This document shows, piece after piece, positions 1-7,513 of a DNA stretch of 64,000 nucleotides; the stretch's first letter is position 1; the number at the start of each line of letters is the position of its first letter. The stretch is from contig CANMKE010000003.1 of NCBI GenBank assembly GCA_947498325.1, positions 1 through 64,000 on the forward strand. Direction: 5' to 3'. Under the pieces are notes generated by a model. That model had not been told where the DNA came from, ran no database searches, and saw only the letters and a program-made list of their open reading frames with translations. This DNA comes from an uncultured Persicobacter sp. (GTDB lineage Bacteria > Bacteroidota > Bacteroidia > Cytophagales > Cyclobacteriaceae). Both the position numbers and the translations under genes were made by a program.

Positions 1-37
1 GGTACAGAAGAGTCTAGGTTCGAGCCCTAGTCGGGCA
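1..37 (+). tRNA. tRNA-Gln (TTG), 3' part only
   Basis: The first 37 bases are identical to the 3' part of the complete tRNA-Gln at 101-172, from the last anticodon base through the T arm (ggttcgagccc) to the acceptor end tcgggca. The 5' half lies outside the window. The two genes are separated by 63 bp, so they form a tandem pair that is probably co-transcribed. Confidence 0.9.
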
Positions 38-100
38 ACTCAATTTCAAAATACTTTGAGTTGATTTATTAGCTGAATAAGCTAAAACTTCATTTCTCAT

Positions 101-172
101 TGCCTGATGGTGTAACTGGCAACACGTCTGTTTTTGGTACAGAAGAGTCTAGGTTCGAGCCCTAGTCGGGCA
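101..172 (+). tRNA. tRNA-Gln (TTG)
   Basis: A 72-nt cloverleaf can be folded by eye. The acceptor stem is tgcctga/tcgggca with one G-T pair, the D stem is gtgt/acac, and the anticodon stem is tctgt/acaga. The 7-nt loop ttttggt gives anticodon TTG (134-136), which reads CAA (glutamine). The T arm is ctagg-ttcgagc-cctag. CCA is not encoded. This is the second copy of a tandem pair and is followed directly by a terminator. Confidence 0.95.
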
Positions 173-174
173 AC

Positions 175-210
175 AAAAAAGCCACTTCGTTTATTCGAAG
201 TGGCTTTTTT
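175..210 (+). terminator. Intrinsic terminator of the tRNA-Gln pair
   Basis: A 9-bp stem gccacttcg/cgaagtggc (181-189 and 196-204) closes a 6-nt loop and is followed by six T. An A-run precedes it, so it could work in both directions. It lies 3 nt after the tRNA 3' end. Confidence 0.85.
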
Positions 211-243
211 GTTGTTGGAGGGTATTTTGACCATAACTTAAAC

Positions 244-310
244 TATCGCAAGAGTCCTTCTTGTGATAACCCGTAATCAACTATCACGAGACAGAGTCTC
301 GCGATAGTTG
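244..310. repeat. Two tandem hairpins sharing CTATCrCrAGA
   Basis: The first hairpin has arms at 244-254 and 258-268, with two G-T pairs. The second has 15-bp arms at 278-292 and 296-310 around a 3-nt loop, with one G-T pair. Both carry the motif CTATC(A/G)C(A/G)AGA, which recurs in the hemB terminator hairpin at 2763-2798. They lie between the tRNA terminator and the end of the DUF6249 gene. No T-run follows on either strand, so ordinary termination is not obvious. They may be a small palindromic repeat family. Confidence 0.5.
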
Positions 311-349
311 TGGTATTTTACCCGTAGAATATATAAACCCCTTTTTTCC

Positions 350-769
350 TTAATCCAACACCTCTACCGCACGGTCTTTCTGCTTCTCCTCCTCTTTCTC
401 GATCAGTTTGCGCTCAATAAAATAATACAGCACCTGACTCAATCCTACGAAGATAAAAAGCATGATAAAAACGCCTGCCGCACCATTTCGGATATTCATC
501 GCTACTTCCAACCAATTCTGAAACAGAATGCCCAACAACAAACCAATACCCGCACCCATCGCCAAAAGACCAAAGCGTAAACTTTTGGTACCGCTCGACT
601 TCATAGAAGTGCCGACTACATTTTCGGATCCAAGATCATTCCCCGGTCGCATGCCCTTTTCAATCATGGCCAAACGCTCTCGGTTACGGGCGGTGACCAC
701 CACATAAATAACACTGAAAATCATAATAAAGGCACCCAACGGCACCACCATTTCTACAATATGATTCAT
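350..769 (-). CDS. DUF6249-type membrane protein
   Basis: A 139-residue protein that looks like the DUF6249 family of Bacteroidota. It has one N-terminal membrane segment (residues 7-26), then the family-like stretch TARNRERLAMIEKGMRPG. Two further hydrophobic segments follow at about residues 67-86 and 96-118, before a charged tail rich in Glu and Lys. The ATG at 767-769 has no clear Shine-Dalgarno sequence. It is divergent from an ECF sigma factor across a 143-bp gap holding a 12-bp inverted repeat, a neighbourhood seen for this family elsewhere (from memory). The molecular function is unknown; membrane location is inferred. Confidence 0.75.
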   Translation of the reverse strand: MNHIVEMVVPLGAFIMIFSVIYVVVTARNRERLAMIEKGMRPGNDLGSENVVGTSMKSSGTKSLRFGLLAMGAGIGLLLGILFQNWLEVAMNIRNGAAGVFIMLFIFVGLSQVLYYFIERKLIEKEEEKQKDRAVEVLD

Positions 770-822
770 CTTTATAAAGTTTAGTTTCTGTTTCTTTCAC
801 TCATTAGATGCCACCCAATATC

Positions 823-886
823 GATCGGTTACAATCGTTCGATTTTTTTTTAATAAAAATAAAGTCCTTACCTTTTGTAACCGATC
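823..886. promoter_or_regulatory. 12-bp inverted repeat in divergent promoter region
   Basis: GATCGGTTACAA at 823-834 and its exact reverse complement TTGTAACCGATC at 875-886 flank a 40-bp A/T-rich spacer. It sits between the divergent DUF6249 and sigma-factor genes, just upstream of the sigma-factor start. A near-consensus -7 box (TACCTTTTG, 869-877) overlaps the right arm. An operator or a transcript hairpin are both possible. Confidence 0.5.
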
Positions 887-912
887 ACCGAAAGGGTGCA
901 TCCAATAGGCAA

Positions 913-1476
913 ATGCTACTAAAAGAAACCGAACATATCGTCATTGAAGGGATCAGAAAAGGAGACCTGAGCCGTGCCCATTTGATTGTGGATCATTATA
1001 AGGAGATGGTGCATCAGGTTTGTTATCGGATTTTACTGAATGATGAAGAGGCCGAGGAAGCGACACAGGACAGCTTTCTGAAAGCATTTGAGGCCATTGA
1101 TCAATTTCGGGGAGATGCTAAGTTTTCCACTTGGCTGTTTCGCATTGCCTACAATATGGCATTGGGCAGGTACCGAAAAAATCACCGTCGGTCGGCTTGG
1201 GAATGGATCACAGATAAGCTGCCTGATTTTGCTCACACCCAAGAAGCTGATCATTTTGAATTGGAAGAACAATCGGAAATCATCAGTCATGCCTTACATC
1301 AACTCAATGAAAAAGATCGCGCCATTGTTACCTTATATTATCTGGAGGAAATTGCGGTAAAAGAAATCGCAGAGATTGTGGATCTGAGCCCCAATCTGGT
1401 CAAAGTACGATTACACCGCAGCCGAAAGAAAATGGCAACTTATTTGAAGGAACCCGAAAATCGTTTAGCAGTATGA
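913..1476 (+). CDS. ECF-family RNA polymerase sigma factor
   Basis: A 187-residue sigma-70 family protein with two typical ECF regions. Region 2 spans about residues 25-88 and includes DEEAEEATQDSFLKAF and FSTWLFRIAYNMALGRYRK. Region 4 spans about 130-175 and includes the helix-turn-helix VKEIAEIVDLSPNLVKVRL. The frame is open from 808, but that longer start would place the inverted repeat inside the gene and add a non-conserved leader, so I chose the ATG at 913. Its stop overlaps the next start by 4 bp, which suggests translational coupling to a membrane protein that may be its anti-sigma factor. The regulon is unknown. Confidence 0.88.
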   Translation: MLLKETEHIVIEGIRKGDLSRAHLIVDHYKEMVHQVCYRILLNDEEAEEATQDSFLKAFEAIDQFRGDAKFSTWLFRIAYNMALGRYRKNHRRSAWEWITDKLPDFAHTQEADHFELEEQSEIISHALHQLNEKDRAIVTLYYLEEIAVKEIAEIVDLSPNLVKVRLHRSRKKMATYLKEPENRLAV

Positions 1477-1838
1477 GAGAGGAAGAAAAATTTTGGAAGG
1501 ACAGCCTGGGGGAGATAAAAAACGAAAAGCCTTTGCTGTCGAAGGATTTTACCGAAAAGGTGATGCTCAAAGCGCAAGCACAAAAACGTATCGCTTATCA
1601 ACCGATTATATCCAACAGAATCCTGAAGCTGATTTTAGGCGCATTTGTCTGTATCCTCGTCGTGGCGTTGGGTTGGTCTGCCGATAACAGCAGCAGCTCC
1701 CTGTCAGAATTCTACCAATACATCCCGAGTTATCAGGAACTTCAGCCCTTTTATTATGCACTGATGATCGGTTCCGTAACGGTTTACCTTTTGTTTCTTT
1801 GGGATCAGTTATTAAAGAAATGGTTTGCTTTTAAATAA
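1473..1838 (+). CDS. Two-pass membrane protein, putative anti-sigma partner
   Basis: A 121-residue protein with a charged cytoplasmic-type N-terminus (residues 1-45) and two membrane segments at about 51-67 and 93-112, with a 25-residue outside loop (SADNSSSSLSEFYQYIPS). It overlaps the sigma-factor stop (ATGA), as anti-sigma factors often do. No zinc-binding HxxxCxxC motif of the ZAS family is present. The role as sigma-factor inhibitor is inferred from position and topology only. A strong terminator follows at once, so the two genes form a complete transcription unit. Confidence 0.7.
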   Translation: MREEEKFWKDSLGEIKNEKPLLSKDFTEKVMLKAQAQKRIAYQPIISNRILKLILGAFVCILVVALGWSADNSSSSLSEFYQYIPSYQELQPFYYALMIGSVTVYLLFLWDQLLKKWFAFK

Positions 1839-1840
1839 GC

Positions 1841-1877
1841 AAAAGCCCCACCTTTTTCTATCAAGGTGGGGCTTTTT
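1841..1877 (+). terminator. Intrinsic terminator, bidirectional
   Basis: A 14-bp perfect stem (aaaagccccacctt at 1841-1854 with aaggtggggctttt at 1863-1876) has an 8-nt loop and runs of A and T on either side. It serves the sigma-factor operon and probably the convergent small gene at 1882. Confidence 0.88.
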
Positions 1878-1881
1878 GATT

Positions 1882-2028
1882 TTAGGCAAATTCTACTACC
1901 TCAAGAATCCTGTGCAGTTCCACTCGGTGAAGGCGGAACACTTCGCGCATAGCATCAGATACAGATTTTGCTTCAAGTTTTAAGGTTTCGGTGAACCCTT
2001 TTGGGGATTGAAATTTGATTTTGTACAT
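1882..2028 (-). CDS. Small hypothetical protein (48 aa)
   Basis: The frame is open to 2064. The start with a protein-like N-terminus is the ATG at 2026-2028, giving MYKIKFQSPKGFTETLKLEA and a charged, soluble 48-residue product. The ORF ends 5 bp before a bidirectional terminator, which supports a real gene. No signal peptide, membrane segment or family motif is visible. The function is unknown. Confidence 0.5.
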   Translation of the reverse strand: MYKIKFQSPKGFTETLKLEAKSVSDAMREVFRLHRVELHRILEVVEFA

Positions 2029-2423
2029 CTTGGTTGGGGGGGTAAGACAGTGAAAAAAAATCAATAATAAATTCTTGAATTTGAGAGAAGGACCACCCCT
2101 CTTAAATCGTTTAACACAAATTAAACACTAAATAATGATTAAATAAAATTGATTTTTTGAATAACCATTGGACTACACGCACTATTGAGCAGGTAATTTA
2201 ATTACGATTTAACCTGACCTCCTTTTAACGCTCTTCATGCGGTACTGCATATTTTAATCAATCAAAATAACACAAAAAACAAAGCAAAAACTTGAAAAAT
2301 TATAATTGAAAATTAATACGTTTAACACCCATACCCCCCTTATAATGAATGATTTAAGTCAAACAATTTAGACGAATGCCGATATTAGCTTTCAATCAGT
2401 CCTTTTACCTTTAACAGCACTCA
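2029..2423. other. A/T-rich gap without a recognisable gene
   Basis: About 395 bp with no plausible coding frame, RNA gene or strong hairpin. It is rich in A/T tracts and precedes the decayed YitT fragment. Confidence 0.5.
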
Positions 2424-2660
2424 ATGAAGCCTACTCTCGAATACACTGTCAGTAATACCCACGAAAAATAATTGCTAAAAAGGCTTTTCAAAAAGAGGGG
2501 AATCCCATGCCCTAACCACCATTGTTTTCACCTTGGTTACAAGCCTGAAATTGATTGCCTTATAAAACAGATCGACCTGACCGATCCTAAAGCATTTGTG
2601 ATTATGCAGGCTGTGAAGGACGCTAAGGGAGGAATGATTAAGAAACGGCCGTTGAAGTAG
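2424..2660 (+). pseudogene. Remnant of a YitT-family (DUF2179) C-terminus
   Basis: One frame runs from an ATG at 2424 (MKPTLEYTVSNTHEK), through an in-frame TAA at 2469-2471, to a stop at 2658-2660. The last 30 residues, including TDPKAFVIMQAVKDAKGGMI, resemble the C-terminal DUF2179 domain of YitT membrane proteins, where a D-x-AFV core is followed by a short strand. The membrane domain is absent and the middle of DUF2179 (the RGVT/GxGxY part) is missing, so this looks like a deletion remnant. It could instead be an expressed 62-residue ORF starting at TTG 2472, but that is less likely. Confidence 0.5.
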
Positions 2661-2690
2661 AGACGTCCGGGCGAACCGTCTTGGCTTGGT

Positions 2691-2757
2691 TAGTTCAAGC
2701 GTTCCGTTTGGATCAATGTCCTAAAAATTTCATAGTCCAAGCGCGACCCTTGAACTA
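2691..2757. repeat. Long imperfect hairpin of about 67 nt
   Basis: The outer arms tagttcaag (2691-2699) and cttgaacta (2749-2757) pair perfectly. Inner arms cgtttgga (2705-2712) and tccaagcg (2736-2743) pair with one G-T. The element sits between the YitT remnant and the hemB terminator. It may be a degenerate dispersed palindromic repeat. Confidence 0.4.
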
Positions 2758-2798
2758 TAAAAAAAACCTATCACGAGAGTTCTTCTCATGATAGGTTT
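2758..2798 (-). terminator. Intrinsic terminator of hemB
   Basis: Arms at 2763-2779 and 2782-2798 pair with two imperfect positions. Read on the minus strand, the hairpin is followed by a T-run. The stem contains the CTATCACGAGA motif also found in the hairpins at 244-310. It lies 9 bp after the hemB stop. Confidence 0.75.
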
Positions 2799-2806
2799 TG
2801 AAAAAA

Positions 2807-3790
2807 TTATCTATTCTTCTTCACCCACTGCGCAAATTCCTTCGCATGGTAAGTCAAGATAACGTCTGCTCCGGCACGGCGCATAGACATTAGTGTTTCC
2901 AGCATAATCTTCTCGCCGTCCAACCAGCCTTTTTCAGCCGCTGCTTTCACCATCGCATATTCACCGCTCACATTGTAAGCCGAAATCGGAATTTCAAAAT
3001 TATTTTTCAGATCACGGATAATATCCAAATAAGCCAAAGCGGGCTTGACCATCAGGAAGTCTGCACCTTCGGCAAAGTCCAATTCTGCTTCCAACAAAGC
3101 TTCCTTGCGGTTGGCAGGATCCATCTGGTAGGTTTTCTTGTCCCCAAATTTAGGGGCAGAATCAAGGGCGTCACGGAAAGGTCCATAATAAGCCGAGGCG
3201 TATTTGGCGGTATACGACATGATGCTTGTTTTAGTGAATCCTGCGTCGTCCAACGACTGGCGGATAAACTCCACACGACCGTCCATCATATCCGAAGGCC
3301 CAATGATATCAGCACCAGCCTGAGCTTGCACAACGGCCATCTTACCCAATACCTCAAGCGTTTCATCATTCAGGATTTCGCCATTCTCCACAATCCCGTC
3401 GTGGCCATCCGAGCTGTAGGGATCCATCGCCACGTCGGTCATCAAGCAGGATTCAGGAAAACGTTCCTTGATCCCCGCCAACGTCTTGATATAAATCCCT
3501 TCGGGGTTAGCCCCTTCAGTGGCCATTTTATCTTTTTTATCTTCAGACAAAGACGGGAAAACATCGAAAGATTTCACCCCCAACTCCATACATTCTTCAA
3601 TCTCCTTATACAAAAGATCTTGCGAATAACGATAGATACCTGGCATTGAAGGCACTTCTTCCTTCTTGTTGTTTCCTTCGATCAAAAAGATCGGAAAAAT
3701 AAGGTTTGAAGTACTGATTTGCGTTTCCTGCACCATTTGGCGTACAGTCTCCGACTTTCTATTTCTTCTTGGTCTGCGTAATAAATCCAT
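2807..3790 (-). CDS. hemB: Delta-aminolevulinic acid dehydratase (porphobilinogen synthase)
   Basis: A full-length 327-residue enzyme that condenses two 5-aminolevulinate molecules to porphobilinogen in cytoplasmic tetrapyrrole synthesis. The catalytic lysines are K196 in SYTAK and K249 in LMVKPALAYLD, the Schiff-base lysine. The active-site metal segment reads TDVAMDPYSSDGHDG (118-132). The cysteines of zinc-dependent enzymes are replaced by Ala, Ser and Asp, as in magnesium-type HemB. The gene has its own terminator and lies downstream of cydAB on the same strand, separated by the cydB terminator. Heme is needed by the neighbouring bd oxidase; hemE is 16 kb away. Confidence 0.97.
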   Translation of the reverse strand: MDLLRRPRRNRKSETVRQMVQETQISTSNLIFPIFLIEGNNKKEEVPSMPGIYRYSQDLLYKEIEECMELGVKSFDVFPSLSEDKKDKMATEGANPEGIYIKTLAGIKERFPESCLMTDVAMDPYSSDGHDGIVENGEILNDETLEVLGKMAVVQAQAGADIIGPSDMMDGRVEFIRQSLDDAGFTKTSIMSYTAKYASAYYGPFRDALDSAPKFGDKKTYQMDPANRKEALLEAELDFAEGADFLMVKPALAYLDIIRDLKNNFEIPISAYNVSGEYAMVKAAAEKGWLDGEKIMLETLMSMRRAGADVILTYHAKEFAQWVKKNR

Positions 3791-3874
3791 AGTGAATAAT
3801 CATAGTCTGTTTGCAATTTAAAAAATAATTGGCCCAACTGCCCTTTTAACGCTGGATTAATAAGGAGCATGAAC

Positions 3875-3906
3875 ACAAAAAAGCCGAAGCAAATGCCACG
3901 GCTTTA
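3875..3906 (-). terminator. Intrinsic terminator after cydB
   Basis: On the minus strand, aaagccg and cggcttt pair across a 12-nt loop and a run of T follows. It lies about 20 bp past the cydB stop and ends the cyd operon before hemB. Confidence 0.65.
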
Positions 3907-3926
3907 ATATATTATTGTCAGCTGAA

Positions 3927-4991
3927 TTAATAGCTGTGTTCGTCTAATCTTGTTTTTCCTTTATAAGTCCAATAGATCAATGAGGTATATACCAATACCA
4001 GCGGCATCCCGATGATCGCCACTTTAAACATTGTTTCCAAAGTGTACTCTGATGAAGAACCATTGTAAATATTGATGCTATTGGCGGCATCGTGCGCTAC
4101 CAGCAAGTTCGGGAAAATCCCCAAGGCAAAAAGCATTACCAAAGCGGCAATCGTACAAGCCGAAGAGATGAAAGCCTGCATATACTTTCCTTTTGTGATC
4201 GTTCTTGGGATATTCATGATCGACAGAATATTCAACACAATCACCATCCAGGCAAATACAGAAACGGCGGTTTCATAGTTTGCAATTAATGGGTGCTGTG
4301 CCGCAACGGTTCCAAAGGAGAAGTTGGCCAGCATTTCTGGCTTCAGGTACAGGGTCATGGCGGTAATGATCAAAAAGATGGTAGCGAAAGCGTAAAATGC
4401 CTTCATCGCATAACCTTTGATCTGTTGCTGCAACTCGCCTTCCGTTTTAATCAAAAGGTAAATGGCGCCGTGCATGGTAAACATCACCAGGTTGAACACC
4501 CCCGTCATTAAAGTAAAAGGTGTGAACAGGTCAAGGAAGGTGCCGGCGTATTCTTTATCGGCCCCTAAATTAATGCCCATAATCACGTTTCCAATCGCTA
4601 CACCAAAAACAATAGCAGCAACAATAGAGCCTACAGAAAAACCAATATCCCAGGTTTTTCGCCAGGTTTTATTTTCCTCCTTACTTCTGAATTCAATAGA
4701 AACCGCTCGGAAAATTAGCGCACAAAGTACCAGCATCAGTGCCAGATAAAAACTCGAAAATGCCGTGGCATATACTTCTGGAAAAGCGGCGAACAACGCA
4801 CCACCTGCGGTAATCAGCCACACCTCGTTACCATCCCATACAGGGCCGATAGAGTTCAGCATGATGCGGCGATCATAGTCTGATTTTGTAAAAAGATGCA
4901 AAGCACCTACGCCCAGATCGAAGCCGTCCAGGATCGCATAACCGATCAACAGCACTCCAACCAAAAGGTACCATACTACATGAAAGTCCAT
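3927..4991 (-). CDS. cydB: Cytochrome bd ubiquinol oxidase subunit II
   Basis: A 354-residue integral membrane protein with about eight or nine hydrophobic segments, beginning MDFHVVWYLLVGVLLIGYAI. It carries the family segment GPVWDGNEVWLITAGGALF near residues 50-68, containing the W-D pair conserved in CydB. With CydA it forms the quinol-oxidising, oxygen-reducing bd oxidase, active at low oxygen and without proton pumping. It lies 42 bp downstream of cydA and is followed by a terminator. The length is normal for the family. Confidence 0.96.
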   Translation of the reverse strand: MDFHVVWYLLVGVLLIGYAILDGFDLGVGALHLFTKSDYDRRIMLNSIGPVWDGNEVWLITAGGALFAAFPEVYATAFSSFYLALMLVLCALIFRAVSIEFRSKEENKTWRKTWDIGFSVGSIVAAIVFGVAIGNVIMGINLGADKEYAGTFLDLFTPFTLMTGVFNLVMFTMHGAIYLLIKTEGELQQQIKGYAMKAFYAFATIFLIITAMTLYLKPEMLANFSFGTVAAQHPLIANYETAVSVFAWMVIVLNILSIMNIPRTITKGKYMQAFISSACTIAALVMLFALGIFPNLLVAHDAANSINIYNGSSSEYTLETMFKVAIIGMPLVLVYTSLIYWTYKGKTRLDEHSY

Positions 4992-5033
4992 AATTCAGTC
5001 AATTTTGTTATTTATAAATTTTGAACAGGCAGA

Positions 5034-6416
5034 TTATAGCCCTTTTAGTCCTTCTATTTTTTTACCCTTATGCGAGTAGCCTGCCTCAACACCGTTGTCG
5101 TCATGGCCAGGCCCGTGCTTAATCTCACGATCCAAAACATATAGCCATACAAAGAACAACAAGGCATACACGATAAAGAACATGATCAGAGAGGTAATCA
5201 CCTCGGGGCTTGTAACACTTTTAGAAACGGCGTCTTTGGTTTTCAGCAAACCATAAACTACCCACGGCTGACGGCCCATTTCTGCAGAGAACCACCCAAA
5301 CTGATTGGCGATAATAGGCAAAATAACAGCAGCCACATAGCCTTTCATCAGCCATTTATTACTGAACAATTTCCCTCGGTAAAGCAAGAAGCACGACAGG
5401 AGCGTCAAGCCGATCAGTAACATCCCGATCCCCACCATAATGTGGTAAGTCTGGAATACCGCGCCAGCCTTTGGCCATTCAGATTTAGGGAACTCATTCA
5501 AGCCCTTCACTTCCGCCTGCGTGTCGCCATGCGTCAGGAAGCTCAACATGCCTGGAATGGCAATACCTGTGGTCTTCTGGGTTTCTGTGTCTGTCCAACC
5601 CATAATGTACAATGGCGCCTCTTTAGTTGTTTGGTACAACCCTTCAAAAGCAGCCAATTTTGCAGGCTGCGTTTCAGCAACCACTTCGGCATGTTTGTGC
5701 CCAATGGCCAACTGCCCTACCGAAACCACCGTAGCGACGATCAACGCCACTTTAAAGGACTTTTTAGCAAAATCCAAATGTTGTTTCTTGATAATGAAGT
5801 AGGCAGAAACAGACAATACCAAGAATGCCCCTTGCAGGAAGGCACCAAAAACCACGTGCTCAAAACGCACCATTGCTGATGGGTTGAAAACCATTCCCCA
5901 GAAATCTGTAATCACCGCACGACTTATGCCATTGACGGTCTCCAGCTTATAAGCCACTGGAGTTTGCTGCCAGGAGTTGGCGACCACAATCCAGAATGCC
6001 GACATCATAGAGCCGAAAGCCACCATGATGGTAGAGAATAAATGCGTTTTCTTTCCTACCCGATTCCAGCCAAAAAGCAGGATGGCCAAAAAGCCCGACT
6101 CCAGGAAGAAGGCAAAGATACCTTCGGCGGCCAATGGCGAGCCAAAAACATCCCCTACAAAGCGGGCATAAGTCGACCAGTTTGTTCCAAACTCAAATTC
6201 AAGCACAATTCCTGTGGCCACCCCAACGGAAAAGTTAGCGGCAAAAACCTTAATCCAGAATCTTGTAATGGTTTCCCATACTTTCTTGTTGGTGGTAATG
6301 TAAAGTGTTTCAAAAATCACCAATAACAACCCCATCCCTATACTGAAAGGAGGGAAGATGTAATGGAAAGATGCCGTGAAGGCAAACTGTATCCGTGACA
6401 GCAGAGCAACGTCCAT
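5034..6416 (-). CDS. cydA: Cytochrome bd ubiquinol oxidase subunit I
   Basis: A 460-residue heme-carrying subunit. H18 in [17 protein letters not shown] is the expected high-spin heme ligand, and [14 protein letters not shown] holds the second histidine. [12 protein letters not shown] carries the heme-pocket glutamate, and the segment [12 protein letters not shown] is the CydA signature with the b558 methionine nearby. The quinol-binding Q loop looks short, as in non-enterobacterial enzymes. It is the second gene of an operon: a 74-residue membrane protein lies 15 bp upstream and cydB 42 bp downstream. Confidence 0.97.
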   Translation of the reverse strand: MDVALLSRIQFAFTASFHYIFPPFSIGMGLLLVIFETLYITTNKKVWETITRFWIKVFAANFSVGVATGIVLEFEFGTNWSTYARFVGDVFGSPLAAEGIFAFFLESGFLAILLFGWNRVGKKTHLFSTIMVAFGSMMSAFWIVVANSWQQTPVAYKLETVNGISRAVITDFWGMVFNPSAMVRFEHVVFGAFLQGAFLVLSVSAYFIIKKQHLDFAKKSFKVALIVATVVSVGQLAIGHKHAEVVAETQPAKLAAFEGLYQTTKEAPLYIMGWTDTETQKTTGIAIPGMLSFLTHGDTQAEVKGLNEFPKSEWPKAGAVFQTYHIMVGIGMLLIGLTLLSCFLLYRGKLFSNKWLMKGYVAAVILPIIANQFGWFSAEMGRQPWVVYGLLKTKDAVSKSVTSPEVITSLIMFFIVYALLFFVWLYVLDREIKHGPGHDDNGVEAGYSHKGKKIEGLKGL

Positions 6417-6431
6417 AATTTATTTATTTGT

Positions 6432-6656
6432 TTATTGTTTGTCTTGTTTTCTAAAAATCTCATCCCGATAATAGATCAGGAATGCCCCCACGCAAAAAGC
6501 GACACCGAAGATCAGCCGCAGGACTTTTTTCCAGGTCAGCAGCCCCAGATGGTCTGGCATACCTGGTATTTTAAGAAACACATAAAATGCAACGAAAATG
6601 ATCATCACAAATAGGTAAATCAGCTGGGCTGTATTTTTCTTGGGTGCTTTAAACAT
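6432..6656 (-). CDS. Small two-pass membrane protein in front of cydA
   Basis: A 74-residue protein with two membrane segments (about 10-27 and 43-62), a basic start (MFKAPKKNTAQ) and a charged tail (RDEIFRKQDKQ). It begins the cyd operon and lies 15 bp before cydA. I do not recognise a named family, and it is not the DUF4492 protein found before cydA in Bacteroides (from memory). By position it may be an accessory or assembly subunit of bd oxidase, comparable in role to CydX or CydS but unlike them in having two segments. That role is inference. Confidence 0.7.
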   Translation of the reverse strand: MFKAPKKNTAQLIYLFVMIIFVAFYVFLKIPGMPDHLGLLTWKKVLRLIFGVAFCVGAFLIYYRDEIFRKQDKQ

Positions 6657-6940
6657 ATTATAGGAAATATTTATTACGCAAAAATCAGAATATATTGAGA
6701 ATACCTACTATAATACCGCATGATATTTTAGATCAATAAAACTAATACATGTATCAATCACTTAGATAGTCAAATTCGTGAATTAGATAATAATTATCAA
6801 TAATAGCTTTAATTAGATTCTAACATCGCTTCAATAAGTGGATATTGTAACAATATTTATAATTTGAAACCGAAAAAAGGCAAAATAAATACGAAATACT
6901 TAAATTGTACTTTTTCGATATAGCCAATTAATTTATCCAA

Positions 6941-7453
6941 ATGATCAAAATAGGACTTTTATCAGACACTCATGGATACTTAGATACACGAGTTCAACAT
7001 CACTTCAAAAATTGTAACGAGATTTGGCATGCCGGGGACATCGGAACGATGGAAGTATTAAAAACACTTGAATCTTTCAAGAAGACAAGGGCAGTCTATG
7101 GAAATATTGACGGCGGCTTGCTCCGTCAGGATTTAGAGGAGGACTTATTCTTTGAAGTGGAAGGGGTGAAGGTATGGATGACGCATATCGGCGGATACCC
7201 TGGAAGGTTCCCCGCACGGATCAAGAAAATACTGCAGGAGAAAGGAGCGCCTGACCTCTTCATTTGTGGGCATTCGCATATTTTAAAAGTTATGGTGGAC
7301 CAGCAGCACGATAAAATGCTATGCATGAATCCTGGGGCGGCAGGAAAACATGGTTTTCATAAAGTAAGAACTTTACTCCGCTTCGACCTCAACAACGGCA
7401 GAGCCGAAAACCTTGAAGTCATTGAACTGGGCCCGAGGGCTAAAATTGATTAG
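6941..7453 (+). CDS. YfcE/MJ0936-type metallophosphoesterase
   Basis: A 170-residue single-domain phosphodiesterase of the calcineurin-like superfamily. The metal-binding motifs are in order: SDTHG (D9, H11), HAGDIG (D33), YGNID (N55), a histidine in WMTHIGG, and ICGHSH, followed by NPGAAGKHG. Members cleave phosphodiester bonds in vitro; the natural substrate is unknown. It is divergent from the cyd operon across 284 A/T-rich bp in which I see no clear promoter pair. A strong terminator follows. Confidence 0.92.
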   Translation: MIKIGLLSDTHGYLDTRVQHHFKNCNEIWHAGDIGTMEVLKTLESFKKTRAVYGNIDGGLLRQDLEEDLFFEVEGVKVWMTHIGGYPGRFPARIKKILQEKGAPDLFICGHSHILKVMVDQQHDKMLCMNPGAAGKHGFHKVRTLLRFDLNNGRAENLEVIELGPRAKID

Positions 7454-7461
7454 CACAAAAA

Positions 7462-7490
7462 AAAAGCAAAGATCCTCTCTTTGCTTTTCC
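7462..7490 (+). terminator. Intrinsic terminator, bidirectional
   Basis: An 11-bp stem aaaagcaaaga/tctttgctttt (7462-7472, 7478-7488) has a 5-nt loop. T-rich sequence follows on the plus strand and an A-run precedes it, so it can serve the convergent genes on both sides. Confidence 0.85.
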
Positions 7491-7513
7491 TTTTTCTTTA
7501 GATCAGATTGATC

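Noticed and set aside
308-580. Plus-strand ORF of 90 codons
   Set aside because: It lies antisense to the DUF6249 gene and has no family features; a shadow of the real frame.
5442-5879. Plus-strand ORF of 145 codons within cydA
   Set aside because: Antisense to a clear cydA; composition typical of a shadow frame.
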